A stretch of DNA of 64,000 bases from contig NZ_VIRM01000010.1 in the NCBI RefSeq assembly GCF_006874475.1, positions 116,416 through 180,415 on the forward strand. The letters are read 5' to 3'. Numbering within the stretch: the first letter of the stretch is position 1; every line of letters begins with the position of its first letter. The stretch comes from Microbispora hainanensis. Its GTDB lineage: Bacteria; Actinomycetota; Actinomycetes; Streptosporangiales; Streptosporangiaceae. This document shows, piece by piece, positions 42,293-50,928 of the stretch. The notes under the pieces are model-generated. The model did no database searches. It worked only from the letters and a program-made list of their open reading frames with translations, and had not been told where the DNA came from. Made by a program: the position numbers and the translations under genes.

Positions 42293-45129
42293 CCTGTGCG
42301 CGTGCCACGAGGCGATCCGGGCCCGCGACTCGAAGCCGAGCTTCACCAGGATGTGCGTGACGTGATTCTCGACCGTGCGCACGGACAGGTAGAGCCGCTC
42401 GGCGATCTGCCGGTTGGACAGCCCTTCGGCCACCAGGGCGGCGATCTGCTCCTCGCGCGGGGTCAGCGGGCCGGCCGGCGGTGGCGTGACCACCGCTTCG
42501 GCCGCCGCTTCGGCCGCCGCTTCGACCAGCGCTTCGACCGCCGTCTGGAGCGTCGCCAGCCCCAACCGCCGCGCCAGGTCACGGGCGGCGTCGAGGTGCT
42601 CGCGGGCCGCGGCCCGGTCACCCCGGTCCAGCGCCGCGCGGGCCAGTTCGAGATGGGTGAACCCGGTGGCCGGCGCTAATCCCGTCGCGAGGCTCGTGGC
42701 CAGCGCGGAGCGCAGGTGCTCCCCTGCGGCCTCCGCGTCGCCGGCAAGCCGGGCGAGCCGGCCCAGCCGCAGTGCCACCGGACCATATCCGGGGCCCAGC
42801 GGATCGGCGATCACCTGCCGGTCGGCGAACGTCACCAACTGCGCGTAGACCCACGCACCGGTCTCCCGGTCGCCGAGCGCGACGCACACGTCCGCCATCC
42901 CGGACATCGCGACGACCCACTCCCGGGCGTGCCGCGGGAACGCGCCGAGGTGCGGGACCAGCGACGGCCACATCGCCCGCACCTCGTCGATGCGGCCCAT
43001 GTGCGTCAGCACGTTCACATGCCAGGCGCGGGACAGGAACGGGCCCTGCTCGGTGAACGCGCGCACCGCCCGCTCCACCGGCTCGTATCCCTCGCCGGTG
43101 AGCTGCGCGAGCGCGTCGGCATGGATGAGGTGGAAGAATTCGGCCCCCTCGTGCCCGGCGCGCCGGCCCCGCGCCTGCCCCTCCGCCATCAGCTCGGCGG
43201 CCAGGGCCAGCCTGCCCTCGCTAAGCGCGACGGACGTGCGCACCAGGGTCAGCCGCCACGTCCACAGCGGCTCGCGCAACTGGTCGACGGCGACCGCGAA
43301 CGCGGCCAGCTCGGCGTCGAAGGGCACCCTGCGGCCCAGCTCGGCGAACCCGCCCAGCCGCCACAGATGGCCCCAGGCCGCGTACTCCGGCCGGCCGACC
43401 TCGCGGCCCAGCCGCACCGCGCGCTCGCCGAGCGAGAGCCGCTCCAGCACGTGCCCCGCCCCGGTCAGCTCGGTGCCGCGCGCCTGCAACGCGAGGAACA
43501 CCGCGTCCGGGTCGCCACACGCCTCGGCCTGCTGCAGCGCGCGGCGCCCCAGGTCCGGCTCGCCGCCGTCGTACGTCGCCTCCGGGCCGGGGCCGAACGG
43601 GTCGGCGGTGACGACCAGCTGGGCGAGGACCCGGGCGCGCCGCACCGGCTCGGTGTCGCCGAGCAGCGGCAGCGCCGACCGGCACAAGGCGTGGATCCGC
43701 GGCGTGACCGAGGAGTCGGTGACCCCGCGCAGGACCGTGGCCGCGTCCGCGAGCACGGCCGCGTCACCGGCGGCCCGGCCAGGTCGGCTGCCTCGTGGCA
43801 GCAGCGCCAGGCGGCGTCCACCGCCCCGGCGCGGAACTCGCAGCCGGCGAGGTCGAGCAGCAGCCGGGCCCGGGTTCCGTCGTCCGCCCGGGGAAGCAGG
43901 TCGAGGGCGGCCCGGTACTGATACGCGGCGTCCTCGTACGCGAGCCGGTCCCGGGCCCGCTCGGCGGCGCGCAACGTGACCGTCAACGCCTCCGCCTCGC
44001 CGCCCTGGCGCAGGTGATGCGCCACGGTCTCGATCGGACCGTCGCCGACCGCCGACGCGGCGCGCGCGTGCAGCTCCTGCCGCTCGGCAGGCCCCAGCTC
44101 GGCGTAGAGCACCTCCTGGGTGAGCACGTGGTCGAAGCGCAGCACGGGTCCGTCGGCGACGAGCACCCCGGCATCCAGGGCGGCATCCAGGGCGGCGTCC
44201 AGAGCGGCATCCAGGGCGGGGCCCAGCCGCGCGACCGTCTCGTCGCGCGTCAGCCGTACGGTCGCGGCGAGGGTGGCCGCGTCGAACTCCCGTCCGTGTA
44301 CGGAGGCCTGGCGCAGCAGGAGCCGGGTATCGGCGGGAAGCCCGTCCAGGCGCCGGCCGATCGCCGCGCGAATCCCACGCGGGAGCCGCTCGCCGGTGCC
44401 CGCCAGCCGGGCCAGCTCCACCACGAACAGCGGGTTGCCGCCGGACCGCTCGCCGATCGCGCGCAGCGTCGCCGCGTCCAGCGGGCCTGCCGCGGCCCTG
44501 GTCGCCAGCTCGGTGACGTCGCCGGCGGCGAGCGCGCCGAGCCGGATCCGGTGCGCCCCGCGCTCCCGGCCCACCGCGCCGAGCACCTCGTGGCGGTCCG
44601 GGCCGGCCTGCCCTCCGCGGAACAGCGCCAGCAGCATCAGCGGCAGGTCCGCCGCCTCGGACGCGACATGCTGCAGCAGGCGTAACGAGCCGAGGTCGGC
44701 GGCGTGCAGGTCGTCCAGGACCAGCAGCAGGCCGTCACCGGTGGGCCGGTCGCGCAGCGCCTCGACGACCGCGTCGAACCGCCGGTGCCGGGTGACCGAG
44801 GCGTCGGCGGGCTCGTCGAGGCCGGTGGCCGGGGCCCGGATGGCGTGCAGGATCTGCAGCCACGGCCGGAACGGCGCGCCCGGCTCGCCTTCGAGGCAGG
44901 ACCCCCAGGCGGTGGCGTGCCCGGCGGCCCGTGCGCGCCGGGTCAGTGCATTCGCGAACGCGGTCTTCCCGGCGCCGGCCTCGCCCTCGACCAGGACGAC
45001 GGCGCCCGATCCGGCCCGCACCCCGGCCAGCCGGCTCTCCACCTCGGCCAGCTCGCGCCCACGGCCGACAAGCTCCGTCAACGAATACGGTACGGGCAGC
45101 CGGTTGCCGAGTGAGGTGGGTCGAATCAA
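42281..45129 (-). pseudogene. LuxR-family ATP-binding regulator (LAL type), frameshifted
   Basis: A large regulator of about 950 aa split over two frames. The 5' part (45129 or an upstream start, down to about 43780) has Walker A VEGEAGAGKTAFANAL, Walker [13 protein letters not shown] and the AAA/STAND region ending CHEAADLAG. The 3' part (about 43770 to 42281) continues [14 protein letters not shown] through TPR-like repeats to a LuxR HTH ([25 protein letters not shown], in parts; [14 protein letters not shown]). The shift lies in the GC run at 43767-43782: the first frame reads on as PPVTRPCS, the other has [10 protein letters not shown]. It may be a real mutation or a sequencing error. The start is unclear (TTG 45129; the frame is open to 45216). 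In-frame 12-bp repeats at 44171-44218 encode AALD units. Confidence 0.8.
44171..44218 (-). repeat. 12-bp tandem repeat x4 in LuxR-type gene
   Basis: Four units of gcatccagggcg (one copy with two changes), in frame, extending an Ala/Asp/Leu linker in the ATPase regulator. Confidence 0.85.
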
Positions 45130-45140
45130 TACGGCGAAAT

Positions 45141-45182
45141 GAATACGCCTGAATGAATACGCCTGAATGAATACGGCGAATG
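45141..45182. repeat. 14-bp tandem repeat x3
   Basis: Two perfect copies of gaatacgcctgaat and a diverged third, just upstream of the LuxR-type gene, in a locally AT-richer stretch. It may overlap that gene's promoter or leader. Confidence 0.85.
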
Positions 45183-45276
45183 AGTATGCCGGATGAGTGT
45201 TTTCCCGGACGACCACCCGGCCCGACGTGACCTACGGTCCCGGCATGGATGACCGTTCCATCGACCGGGAGCTGCC

Positions 45277-45624
45277 ATGAACCCGACCCTCAAGTGGGGC
45301 CTCGCCCTCGCCATACTGCTGGGCCTGCTGGACATCGCCGGCGTGGCCGGTGTGTGGGCCGACGAAGGACCGCCTGCCGCGCTCGCGATCGGCGGCGGGG
45401 TGGTCGGGGTCGTCACGATCGTGGCCGCGGCGCTCGCCCGGCGGCGCGGCGCGATCCCCACCGTGATCGGCTCCCGGGTCGTCTCCGCACTGCTCAGCCT
45501 CCCCGTTTACTGGGCGGACAACGCACCGGACTGGTCGAAGATCGTGATCGGGATCGCGATCGCGGCCACCGTGGCCGCGATCGCTCTGCTCACCGTCGGC
45601 CGCCGGGCCCCTCACCCGGCCTGA
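45277..45624 (+). CDS. Small multi-pass membrane protein (unknown)
   Basis: A 115-aa protein not recognised as a named family. About four hydrophobic segments (residues 7-27, 33-52, 64-79, 88-107) with LARRRGA and GRRAPHPA as cytoplasmic-type basic ends. ATG at 45277 is preceded by GGGAG 5 nt upstream. It is followed 31 bp later by a small ABM-fold gene on the same strand, so they may form an operon divergent from the LuxR-type regulator. Confidence 0.7.
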   Translation: MNPTLKWGLALAILLGLLDIAGVAGVWADEGPPAALAIGGGVVGVVTIVAAALARRRGAIPTVIGSRVVSALLSLPVYWADNAPDWSKIVIGIAIAATVAAIALLTVGRRAPHPA

Positions 45625-45655
45625 GTCCCGCCCGACCGACTGATCGGAGAACAGC

Positions 45656-45934
45656 ATGATCGCCAGAGTCGCACGGTGGGAACCCATGCCGACCGACGAC
45701 CGTGACTGGGTCGTCGAGGCCGCCGCCGCCATCCCCGGAGTGCGCGCCACCTACCATCTGCTGGATCCGGCCACCGGCAACGGCCTGTCGATCGCCGTTT
45801 TCGACGACGACGAGGCCGCCGCCGCGGCCGGCGACGCGATCCGGCGCCGAGCCGCCGAGATCGGCTGGAACGACCAACCCCGGCCGCGCTTCACCTCAGA
45901 AACCTTCTACCAGGTCATCCGCGGCACACCGTGA
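45656..45934 (+). CDS. Small ABM/Dabb-like protein
   Basis: A 92-aa protein, IARVARWEPMPTDDRDWVVEAA, LLDPATGNGLSIAVFDDDEAAAAAG, ending FYQVIRGTP. The strand-helix pattern matches dimeric alpha/beta barrels, like the gene at 41854. ATG at 45656 with GGAG 6 nt upstream. It is convergent with the half-size permease (3 bp apart). No function is proposed. Confidence 0.75.
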   Translation: MIARVARWEPMPTDDRDWVVEAAAAIPGVRATYHLLDPATGNGLSIAVFDDDEAAAAAGDAIRRRAAEIGWNDQPRPRFTSETFYQVIRGTP

Positions 45935-45937
45935 ACG

Positions 45938-47332
45938 TCACCGGCGTGCGGAACGTCGCGCGCGCACGGTGAGGACCGGGGCGGCGACGGCCGCAGTGAG
46001 GACCGGGGCGAGCACGGGCAGGCCCGCGGCCAGGGCGGCGATCCACGGCCACGGCGTCGCGAATCCCGCCCGGGGAGGCGGCTCCCACGCGGAGGAGGTC
46101 GTTGCCGGCCACGCGATGAGCAGACCGGCGAGGCACCCCGCGGCCACACCCACCGCCGTGCCGATGGCGGCGGCCAGCGCCGCACGGCGCGCGGCCGCCT
46201 GCCACGACCGTGCGTCCGACGGTGCGTCCGACGGTGCGTCCGCGCCTCCGGCCGCGACCAGCGCGCCCGCGAGCGCGACGACGACCGCGGCCACGACGAC
46301 GGCCACGACGGCGATCCGCCAGTCGGACGGAGGCCGATACCCCCGTTCGACGTATGTCTGCGCCACGCCGCCGAGCGACCGGTCCAGCCGCCGCTGCTCG
46401 GTCTCCGAAGTGGAGTGCACGGAGGGGTCGACGATCAGCGCATCGGGTCTGAGGTCCTGGCCGAGGTCCCGGAAGACCTTGACCGGAAGGAAGACCTCCT
46501 CCACCGAAGGATCGGAGGGCCTGACGACGACCGCGGGGACCTGCTTGACCACCGGTGCCGTGTCGCCGTCCTGGCCGAGGAGGTTGTGCTCGATAGTCAC
46601 GGAGGCGACCTCGGCGTCGCCGGGCGTGACCACCACGGCCGTGTTCTCCTCGTAGGGCGTCGACGGGTCTCCGGTGAGATAGCGGAGCAGTGCGCCGTCA
46701 CCGATGACGCCCGATGTGACGGCGCCGTACCGCTCCGGCAGATCCGCGCCGTCGGCGTGCAGGCTGTAGGGCCGGATCCCCCGGTAGGTCTCGACGACGG
46801 GAACACCCGGCAGCTCGCGCCGCACGGCCGCGAGCGCGGCCGGCGCGTCCGCCGCGGAGAAACCGTGCACGAGGAGGGCGCCGGGCCGGGCCTCGGGCCT
46901 GTAGCCGGCCCTGTTCTGCGACGTCGCGGCGGCCGCCACGATGACCACCGTGACCGCGAGGGCCGTGGCGGACATCGTCGCCACGATCGCGGGAACGCTC
47001 CGGGCACGATCACGTGCGAGGACGGACCGTCGCCCGGCGACCCCCAGCAGCAGTGCGAGGAAGGGTCCCAGGCCGAGGAGGACCAGGGCGCCGCCCGCTA
47101 TGGCCGCCAGCAGGGTCATGGCCGACCCGAAGTCGTCGTAGTGCACGTCCTCGTGCGTGGACCACGCGGCGAGCGCCATGACCGCGCAACCGCCCACGAG
47201 GAGCGCCGATCCCCAGGCCAGGGGACGCCGGCGTACGAGCGCGCCGGGGGCCGACGGGACCGACCGGGCCGCGAGCACCATCGAGCCGAGCCCGGACCCC
47301 GCGAAAAGGTACGTGAGGATCTCCAGCGCCAC
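45938..47332 (-). CDS. FtsX-like permease, apparently half-size
   Basis: A 464-aa membrane protein. Four hydrophobic segments lie in the first 140 residues, an extracytoplasmic part spans about 150-320, then three segments to the end. LARDRARSVPAIVATMSATALAVTV (in parts) and the final layout resemble the second module of 800-aa FtsX/MacB-type permeases; the first module and any ATPase are absent. GTG at 47332 has no visible Shine-Dalgarno sequence, consistent with a 5'-truncated gene. It contains an in-frame 12-bp repeat encoding DAPS units (46211-46246). It sits 31 bp downstream of a TetR gene. Confidence 0.6.
   Translation of the reverse strand: MALEILTYLFAGSGLGSMVLAARSVPSAPGALVRRRPLAWGSALLVGGCAVMALAAWSTHEDVHYDDFGSAMTLLAAIAGGALVLLGLGPFLALLLGVAGRRSVLARDRARSVPAIVATMSATALAVTVVIVAAAATSQNRAGYRPEARPGALLVHGFSAADAPAALAAVRRELPGVPVVETYRGIRPYSLHADGADLPERYGAVTSGVIGDGALLRYLTGDPSTPYEENTAVVVTPGDAEVASVTIEHNLLGQDGDTAPVVKQVPAVVVRPSDPSVEEVFLPVKVFRDLGQDLRPDALIVDPSVHSTSETEQRRLDRSLGGVAQTYVERGYRPPSDWRIAVVAVVVAAVVVALAGALVAAGGADAPSDAPSDARSWQAAARRAALAAAIGTAVGVAAGCLAGLLIAWPATTSSAWEPPPRAGFATPWPWIAALAAGLPVLAPVLTAAVAAPVLTVRARRSARR
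46211..46246 (-). repeat. 12-bp tandem repeat x3
   Basis: Units gtgcgtccgacg, gtgcgtccgacg, gtgcgtccgcgc; in frame, encoding the DAPSDAPSDA stretch between two membrane segments. Confidence 0.8.
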
Positions 47333-47363
47333 GTCTGCAGCGTATTGCCCGGATGCGATCCCG

Positions 47364-47993
47364 TCAGGGGGAAGCCGGGCCGGCGGCCGCGTTCGACCGG
47401 GGCGCGAGCAGCAGCCGGCAGGCGATCCGGATGTCGCTTTCGGTGTCGGTGACCGACGCCCGGCCGTTCAGGCTCGTCTGCAGCACGCCATACCAGCACT
47501 GCATCAGCAGCCGGATCAGCGTGACGTCGGTGACGGTGGGCTCGGCGACGCCGAGCGTACGCAGGACGATCTTCCGGAACATCCGGTCGATCCGGCCCAC
47601 GTCGGCCACCGCGGCGGCGTTGGCGGAGCTCGCCGACTGGAGCATCGCGATGGCGAGCGCGGGGCGGCGCAGCAGTTGCCTGCTGGCGAGCACGAGCACC
47701 TCGCCGACGGCGTCCTCCGGCGTCATCCCCGGCTTGGGCTGCGGGAGGCTCTCGCCGAACCTGTCGACCTGCTCGGCCAGCACCGCCGTGAACAGATGGG
47801 TCTTCGAGGGGAAGTAGCGGTAGAGCGTGGCGATCGCCACGCCGGCCTCCTTGGCCACCTCGTGCATCTGGACGCGCTCCAGCCCCTTTTCCGCGCCCAT
47901 CCGGGCGGCGGCGCGCAGGATGCGCAGGTGACGGGCGCGCTGCTCGGGTGAGCTCGGCTCAGCCGGCGCCCTGGCCTCGGCGATCCTCGGCAC
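47364..47993 (-). CDS. TetR-family regulator, KstR-like
   Basis: A 209-aa repressor. HTH region: RARHLRILRAAARMGAEKGLERVQMHEVAKEAGVAIATLYRYFPSKTHLF, read in parts as VQMHEVAKEAGVA and TLYRYFPSKTHL. The wording and the C-terminal W..L..L..RASV pattern resemble mycobacterial KstR, the cholesterol-catabolism repressor. It lies just downstream of hsaA, which fits a role in steroid control, though this is inference. An inverted repeat 62 bp upstream is the probable operator. Confidence 0.82.
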   Translation of the reverse strand: MPRIAEARAPAEPSSPEQRARHLRILRAAARMGAEKGLERVQMHEVAKEAGVAIATLYRYFPSKTHLFTAVLAEQVDRFGESLPQPKPGMTPEDAVGEVLVLASRQLLRRPALAIAMLQSASSANAAAVADVGRIDRMFRKIVLRTLGVAEPTVTDVTLIRLLMQCWYGVLQTSLNGRASVTDTESDIRIACRLLLAPRSNAAAGPASP

Positions 47994-48054
47994 GTCTCCC
48001 CCTGGTCCTTCGCGTGTCGCGACGACGATACACAGCGGAGCTCCCCTGCCCGCC

Positions 48055-48070
48055 AGTGGTCGATACCACT
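48055..48070. promoter_or_regulatory. Inverted repeat, probable TetR operator
   Basis: AGTGGT-CGAT-ACCACT, 6-bp perfect arms, between the end of hsaA and the KstR-like TetR start, followed by a third cagtggg half site. Confidence 0.65.
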
Positions 48071-48122
48071 CAGTGGGACATCCAGGGGGACGTACGGGCC
48101 GGTCAGACGCCCGGAAGGGCCC

Positions 48123-49289
48123 TCAGATCAGGTTGTCCTCGACGGTCAGGCCGAACTCGCCCCTGCCGTACATCGCGAGGGCCCGCTCGACGTCGTTGGC
48201 CACGTGGACGCTGCCCGCGTGGGCGTCGCGCCAGGCCCGCTCGATCGGGTTGCCCCTGCTGAGCGAGTTGCCCCCGGCGGTCTTGAACAGGATGTCGATG
48301 GCCTCCAGCGCCCGCTCGGTGGCGCGCACCTGGTCTCGGCGCACCCGCAGCCGCAGCTCGGCCGGGATCGTCTCGCCCCGCACCGCGTGCTCGTACACCT
48401 CCCGCACGTTGCGGTCGGTCTGCAGGATCGCCGCGTCGATCTCCGACGCCGCCCGGGCCACCGCGACCTGCGCGAACTGGTCCTCGGCGAACCGGCCGCC
48501 GCCCAGGCTGAGCCGGACGCGGTCACGCATCGCGGTCACGTACGACCGGTAGCAGCCGACGGCCATCCCGATGACCGGGGCGGTGATCGTGGTGGTGAAC
48601 ACGGTGCCGAACGGGATGCGGTAGAGCGGGCCGGTGTTCACCTTCTGGCCGGGGCCGCGCAACTGCGCCATGTCGTGGTTGCGCATCACGCGATGAGCGG
48701 GCACGAAGGCGTCCTCGACGAGGATGTCGTTGCTGCCCGTGCCGCGCAGGCCGATGACGTCCCACACGTCCTCGATCACGTAGTCGGAGCGGGGCACCAG
48801 CACGGTCATGAAGTCCACCGGCCTGCCCTGGTCGCCGAGGACCAGGCCGCCCACCATCGCCCACGACGCGTGCTCGCAGCCGGAGGAGAACCGCCATCGC
48901 CCTGAGAGCCGGTAGCCGCCCTCGGCGGGCACGAGCCGCCCGACCGGCGCGTACGACGAGGAGATGAGCGCGTCCTGGTCGCTCCCCCACACCTCGTCCT
49001 GGGCGGCCTCCTCGAACAGGGCGAGCTGCCAGGGGTGCACACCGAGCACGGCGACGGTCCACCCGGTGGACCCGCACACCGCGGAGATCTCCCTGACCAC
49101 CTCGTAGAAGCTCACCGGGTCGCTCTCCGCGCCGCCGTACCTCTTGGGCTGCAGCATCCGGAAGACCCCGGCCCGGGCCAGCTCCCTGATCGACTCGGCG
49201 GGCACCCGGCGGTCCTCGTCGGTGGACCGGGCCCGTTCGGCGAGCTTCGGCAGCAGTGTGCGAACCGCGTCGAGGACCTCGTTGCTCAT
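48123..49289 (-). CDS. hsaA: Flavin-dependent steroid-phenol monooxygenase, oxygenase component
   Basis: A 388-aa acyl-CoA-dehydrogenase-fold monooxygenase of the HsaA group, which hydroxylates 3-HSA to the catechol 3,4-DHSA using reduced flavin from HsaB. Matching features: GVFRMLQPKRYGGAE, SSSYAPVGRLVPAEGGYRLSG (in parts), GLRGTGSNDI, LRVRRDQVRATERALEAID, RAWRDAHAGSVHVANDVERA and the C-terminal YGRGEFGLTVEDN. ATG at 49289; upstream open frame has no homology. It lies 29 bp downstream of a TetR gene; the reductase is not adjacent but a HsaB-like gene lies at 62.1 kb. Confidence 0.88.
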   Translation of the reverse strand: MSNEVLDAVRTLLPKLAERARSTDEDRRVPAESIRELARAGVFRMLQPKRYGGAESDPVSFYEVVREISAVCGSTGWTVAVLGVHPWQLALFEEAAQDEVWGSDQDALISSSYAPVGRLVPAEGGYRLSGRWRFSSGCEHASWAMVGGLVLGDQGRPVDFMTVLVPRSDYVIEDVWDVIGLRGTGSNDILVEDAFVPAHRVMRNHDMAQLRGPGQKVNTGPLYRIPFGTVFTTTITAPVIGMAVGCYRSYVTAMRDRVRLSLGGGRFAEDQFAQVAVARAASEIDAAILQTDRNVREVYEHAVRGETIPAELRLRVRRDQVRATERALEAIDILFKTAGGNSLSRGNPIERAWRDAHAGSVHVANDVERALAMYGRGEFGLTVEDNLI

Positions 49290-49318
49290 GAGGGAGTTCT
49301 CCGTGTCATGCTCGTCGG

Positions 49319-50224
49319 TCAGTTGCCGTCCATGATGGCGGTCCCTTGTTTTCCGATGCGCAGCCGGGCGGCGATGCCGTCGAGGACGCTGTCGAGCCCG
49401 AGCTCGAACTGCCAGTCGTCGTCGTCCTTCCTGACGCCCTGGCGGATGTAGCGCTCGAACGCGGGATAGCGGCCCGACTCCAGCAACCACCGCATCCGGG
49501 ACGAGTAGAGGGTGCGCAGGTCGTCCATCTTCTCCGCGCCCTCCTTGCGCATCAGCCGGTCCATCCTGATCCGGATGGTGGTCGCCCCGGTGACGAACGC
49601 GGTGACCGTGCCGATGACGGTCATCGCCGTGTCGGCGTCGAGGCCGAGACCGTCCAGCGACGCGAGCAGGCGGTCGATGCGCGCGACGAAGTTGGGGGTC
49701 AGCGGCCCCGTGCCGGCCGTGGTGTCCACCAGCCAGGGATGGCGCAGGATGAGGGCGCGCAGCCGCATGGCCGACACGCGCAGGACCTCCCGCCAGTCGC
49801 CGCCCTCACTCTCACCACCCTCACTCTCACCACCCTCACCGTCGCCGCCCTCACCGGCCCGCGCCTCCTCGGCGTAGACCCTGTCGACCATCAGCTCGAT
49901 CACGTCGTCCTTGCCGCGCACGTAGCGGTAGAGGCCCATGGTGGCGACGCCGAGCCGCTCGGCCAGGCGGCGCATGGAGACCGCGTCGAGCCCCTCGGTG
50001 TCCGCGATCTCCACGGCCGCCGCGCCGATCTGCGCGTGGGTCAGCGCCGCACGGGGAGGCCGGGCGGGGCGCTCCATCCGTTCCCAGATGGACTCGTGAG
50101 CCGTGTCGCCCCCTGTGTCGCCCCCTGTGCCGTCCCCTGTGTTGCCGGCAGTGTCGCCGGCAGTGTCGCCGGCAGTGTCGCCGGCAGTGTCGCCGGCAGT
50201 GTCGTCCGCCTTCTTCCCGGCCAT
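49319..50224 (-). CDS. TetR-family regulator with repeat-rich N-terminus (TetR_C class)
   Basis: A 301-aa regulator. Residues 1-45 are a repeat tail (DTAG units) not found in the family; the HTH follows at about 58-105 (IGAAAVEIADTEGLDAVSMRRLAERLGVATMGLYRYV, in parts). A second short repeat (GEGGESEGG) interrupts residues 123-138. The C-terminal domain (LRHPWLVDTTAG, TAFVTGATT) is the tetracycline-repressor type. ATG at 50224 with GGGAGGAG upstream. It is divergent from an FMN reductase/ABC exporter operon, with three operator-like elements between. Confidence 0.85.
   Translation of the reverse strand: MAGKKADDTAGDTAGDTAGDTAGDTAGNTGDGTGGDTGGDTAHESIWERMERPARPPRAALTHAQIGAAAVEIADTEGLDAVSMRRLAERLGVATMGLYRYVRGKDDVIELMVDRVYAEEARAGEGGDGEGGESEGGESEGGDWREVLRVSAMRLRALILRHPWLVDTTAGTGPLTPNFVARIDRLLASLDGLGLDADTAMTVIGTVTAFVTGATTIRIRMDRLMRKEGAEKMDDLRTLYSSRMRWLLESGRYPAFERYIRQGVRKDDDDWQFELGLDSVLDGIAARLRIGKQGTAIMDGN
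50103..50198 (-). repeat. 12-bp tandem repeat, about 8 units
   Basis: Five near-perfect units of gtgtcgccggca (50139-50198) preceded by three variants of gtgtcgccccct (from 50103); in frame, giving DTAG/DTGG repeats in the TetR N-terminus. Confidence 0.9.
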
Positions 50225-50268
50225 CGTCGTGCTCCTCCCGCTTCGCTGTGTACATCGTACTCGGACTT

Positions 50269-50318
50269 GTACGCCGTACGCATTTGCGCGTACGGTGTAC
50301 CCGCCGCGTACGGCGTAC
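50269..50318. promoter_or_regulatory. Triple operator-like element between divergent genes
   Basis: GTACGCCGTACGC (50269-50281), its reverse complement with one mismatch at 50288-50300, and an exact reverse complement GCGTACGGCGTAC at 50306-50318. It fills the TetR / FMN reductase intergenic region and probably binds the TetR. Confidence 0.75.
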
Positions 50319-50336
50319 TCACCTCGGGGAGGAATC

Positions 50337-50927
50337 ATGTCCGGAGAAGACCGGCTCAATGTGGGAATGATCATCGGCAGCGTCCGGGAGGGGAGGGTCG
50401 CGCCCCTCGTCGCGAACTGGTTCGCCGGTCAGGCCGGCCGGCGCGACGACGTCACGCTCGACGTCATCGACCTGGCCGAGACCCGGCTCCCCGACGGGCT
50501 GCGCGGGCACCTCGGCGGCGAGAAGCCGGAGGAGGTCGTCGGGCTGCGGCCCCGGGTGGAGGCGGCGGACGCCTTCGTCGTCGTGACCCCCGAGTACAAC
50601 CGCAGCTTCCCCGCCGCGCTCAAGCTGATGATCGACAGCTACCACCGGGAGTGGGCGGCCAAGCCCGTCGGGTTCGTCTGCTACGGGGGCATGTCCAGCG
50701 GCCTGCGGGCCGTCGAGCAGCTCCGGCTGGTCTTCGCCGAGCTGCACGCGGTGACGATCCGCGACTCCGTCGCCTTCCAGACCCCCTGGACGCTGTTCGA
50801 CGCGGAGGGGAACTGGCCGAAGGACCCCGCCGGCCCGGAAGGCGCCGCCAAAGTGATGCTCGACGAGCTCGTCTGGTTCGGCCGAGCCCTGCGCGAGGCG
50901 CGGGCGGCCCGGCCGTACGGAGGCTGA
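50337..50927 (+). CDS. NAD(P)H-dependent FMN reductase
   Basis: A 196-aa flavodoxin-fold reductase. FMN-binding loop IIGSVREGRVAPLVANW (about 12-28), the phosphate-loop motif TPEYNRSFPAALKLMID (about 85) and GFVCYGGMSSG (about 115). It reduces FMN or quinones with NAD(P)H in the cytoplasm. ATG at 50337 with GGGGAGGA upstream. It is first in an operon with two ABC exporter genes (1 bp gap), opposite a TetR, a typical efflux/detoxification layout. Confidence 0.9.
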   Translation: MSGEDRLNVGMIIGSVREGRVAPLVANWFAGQAGRRDDVTLDVIDLAETRLPDGLRGHLGGEKPEEVVGLRPRVEAADAFVVVTPEYNRSFPAALKLMIDSYHREWAAKPVGFVCYGGMSSGLRAVEQLRLVFAELHAVTIRDSVAFQTPWTLFDAEGNWPKDPAGPEGAAKVMLDELVWFGRALREARAARPYGG

Positions 50928-50928
50928 G

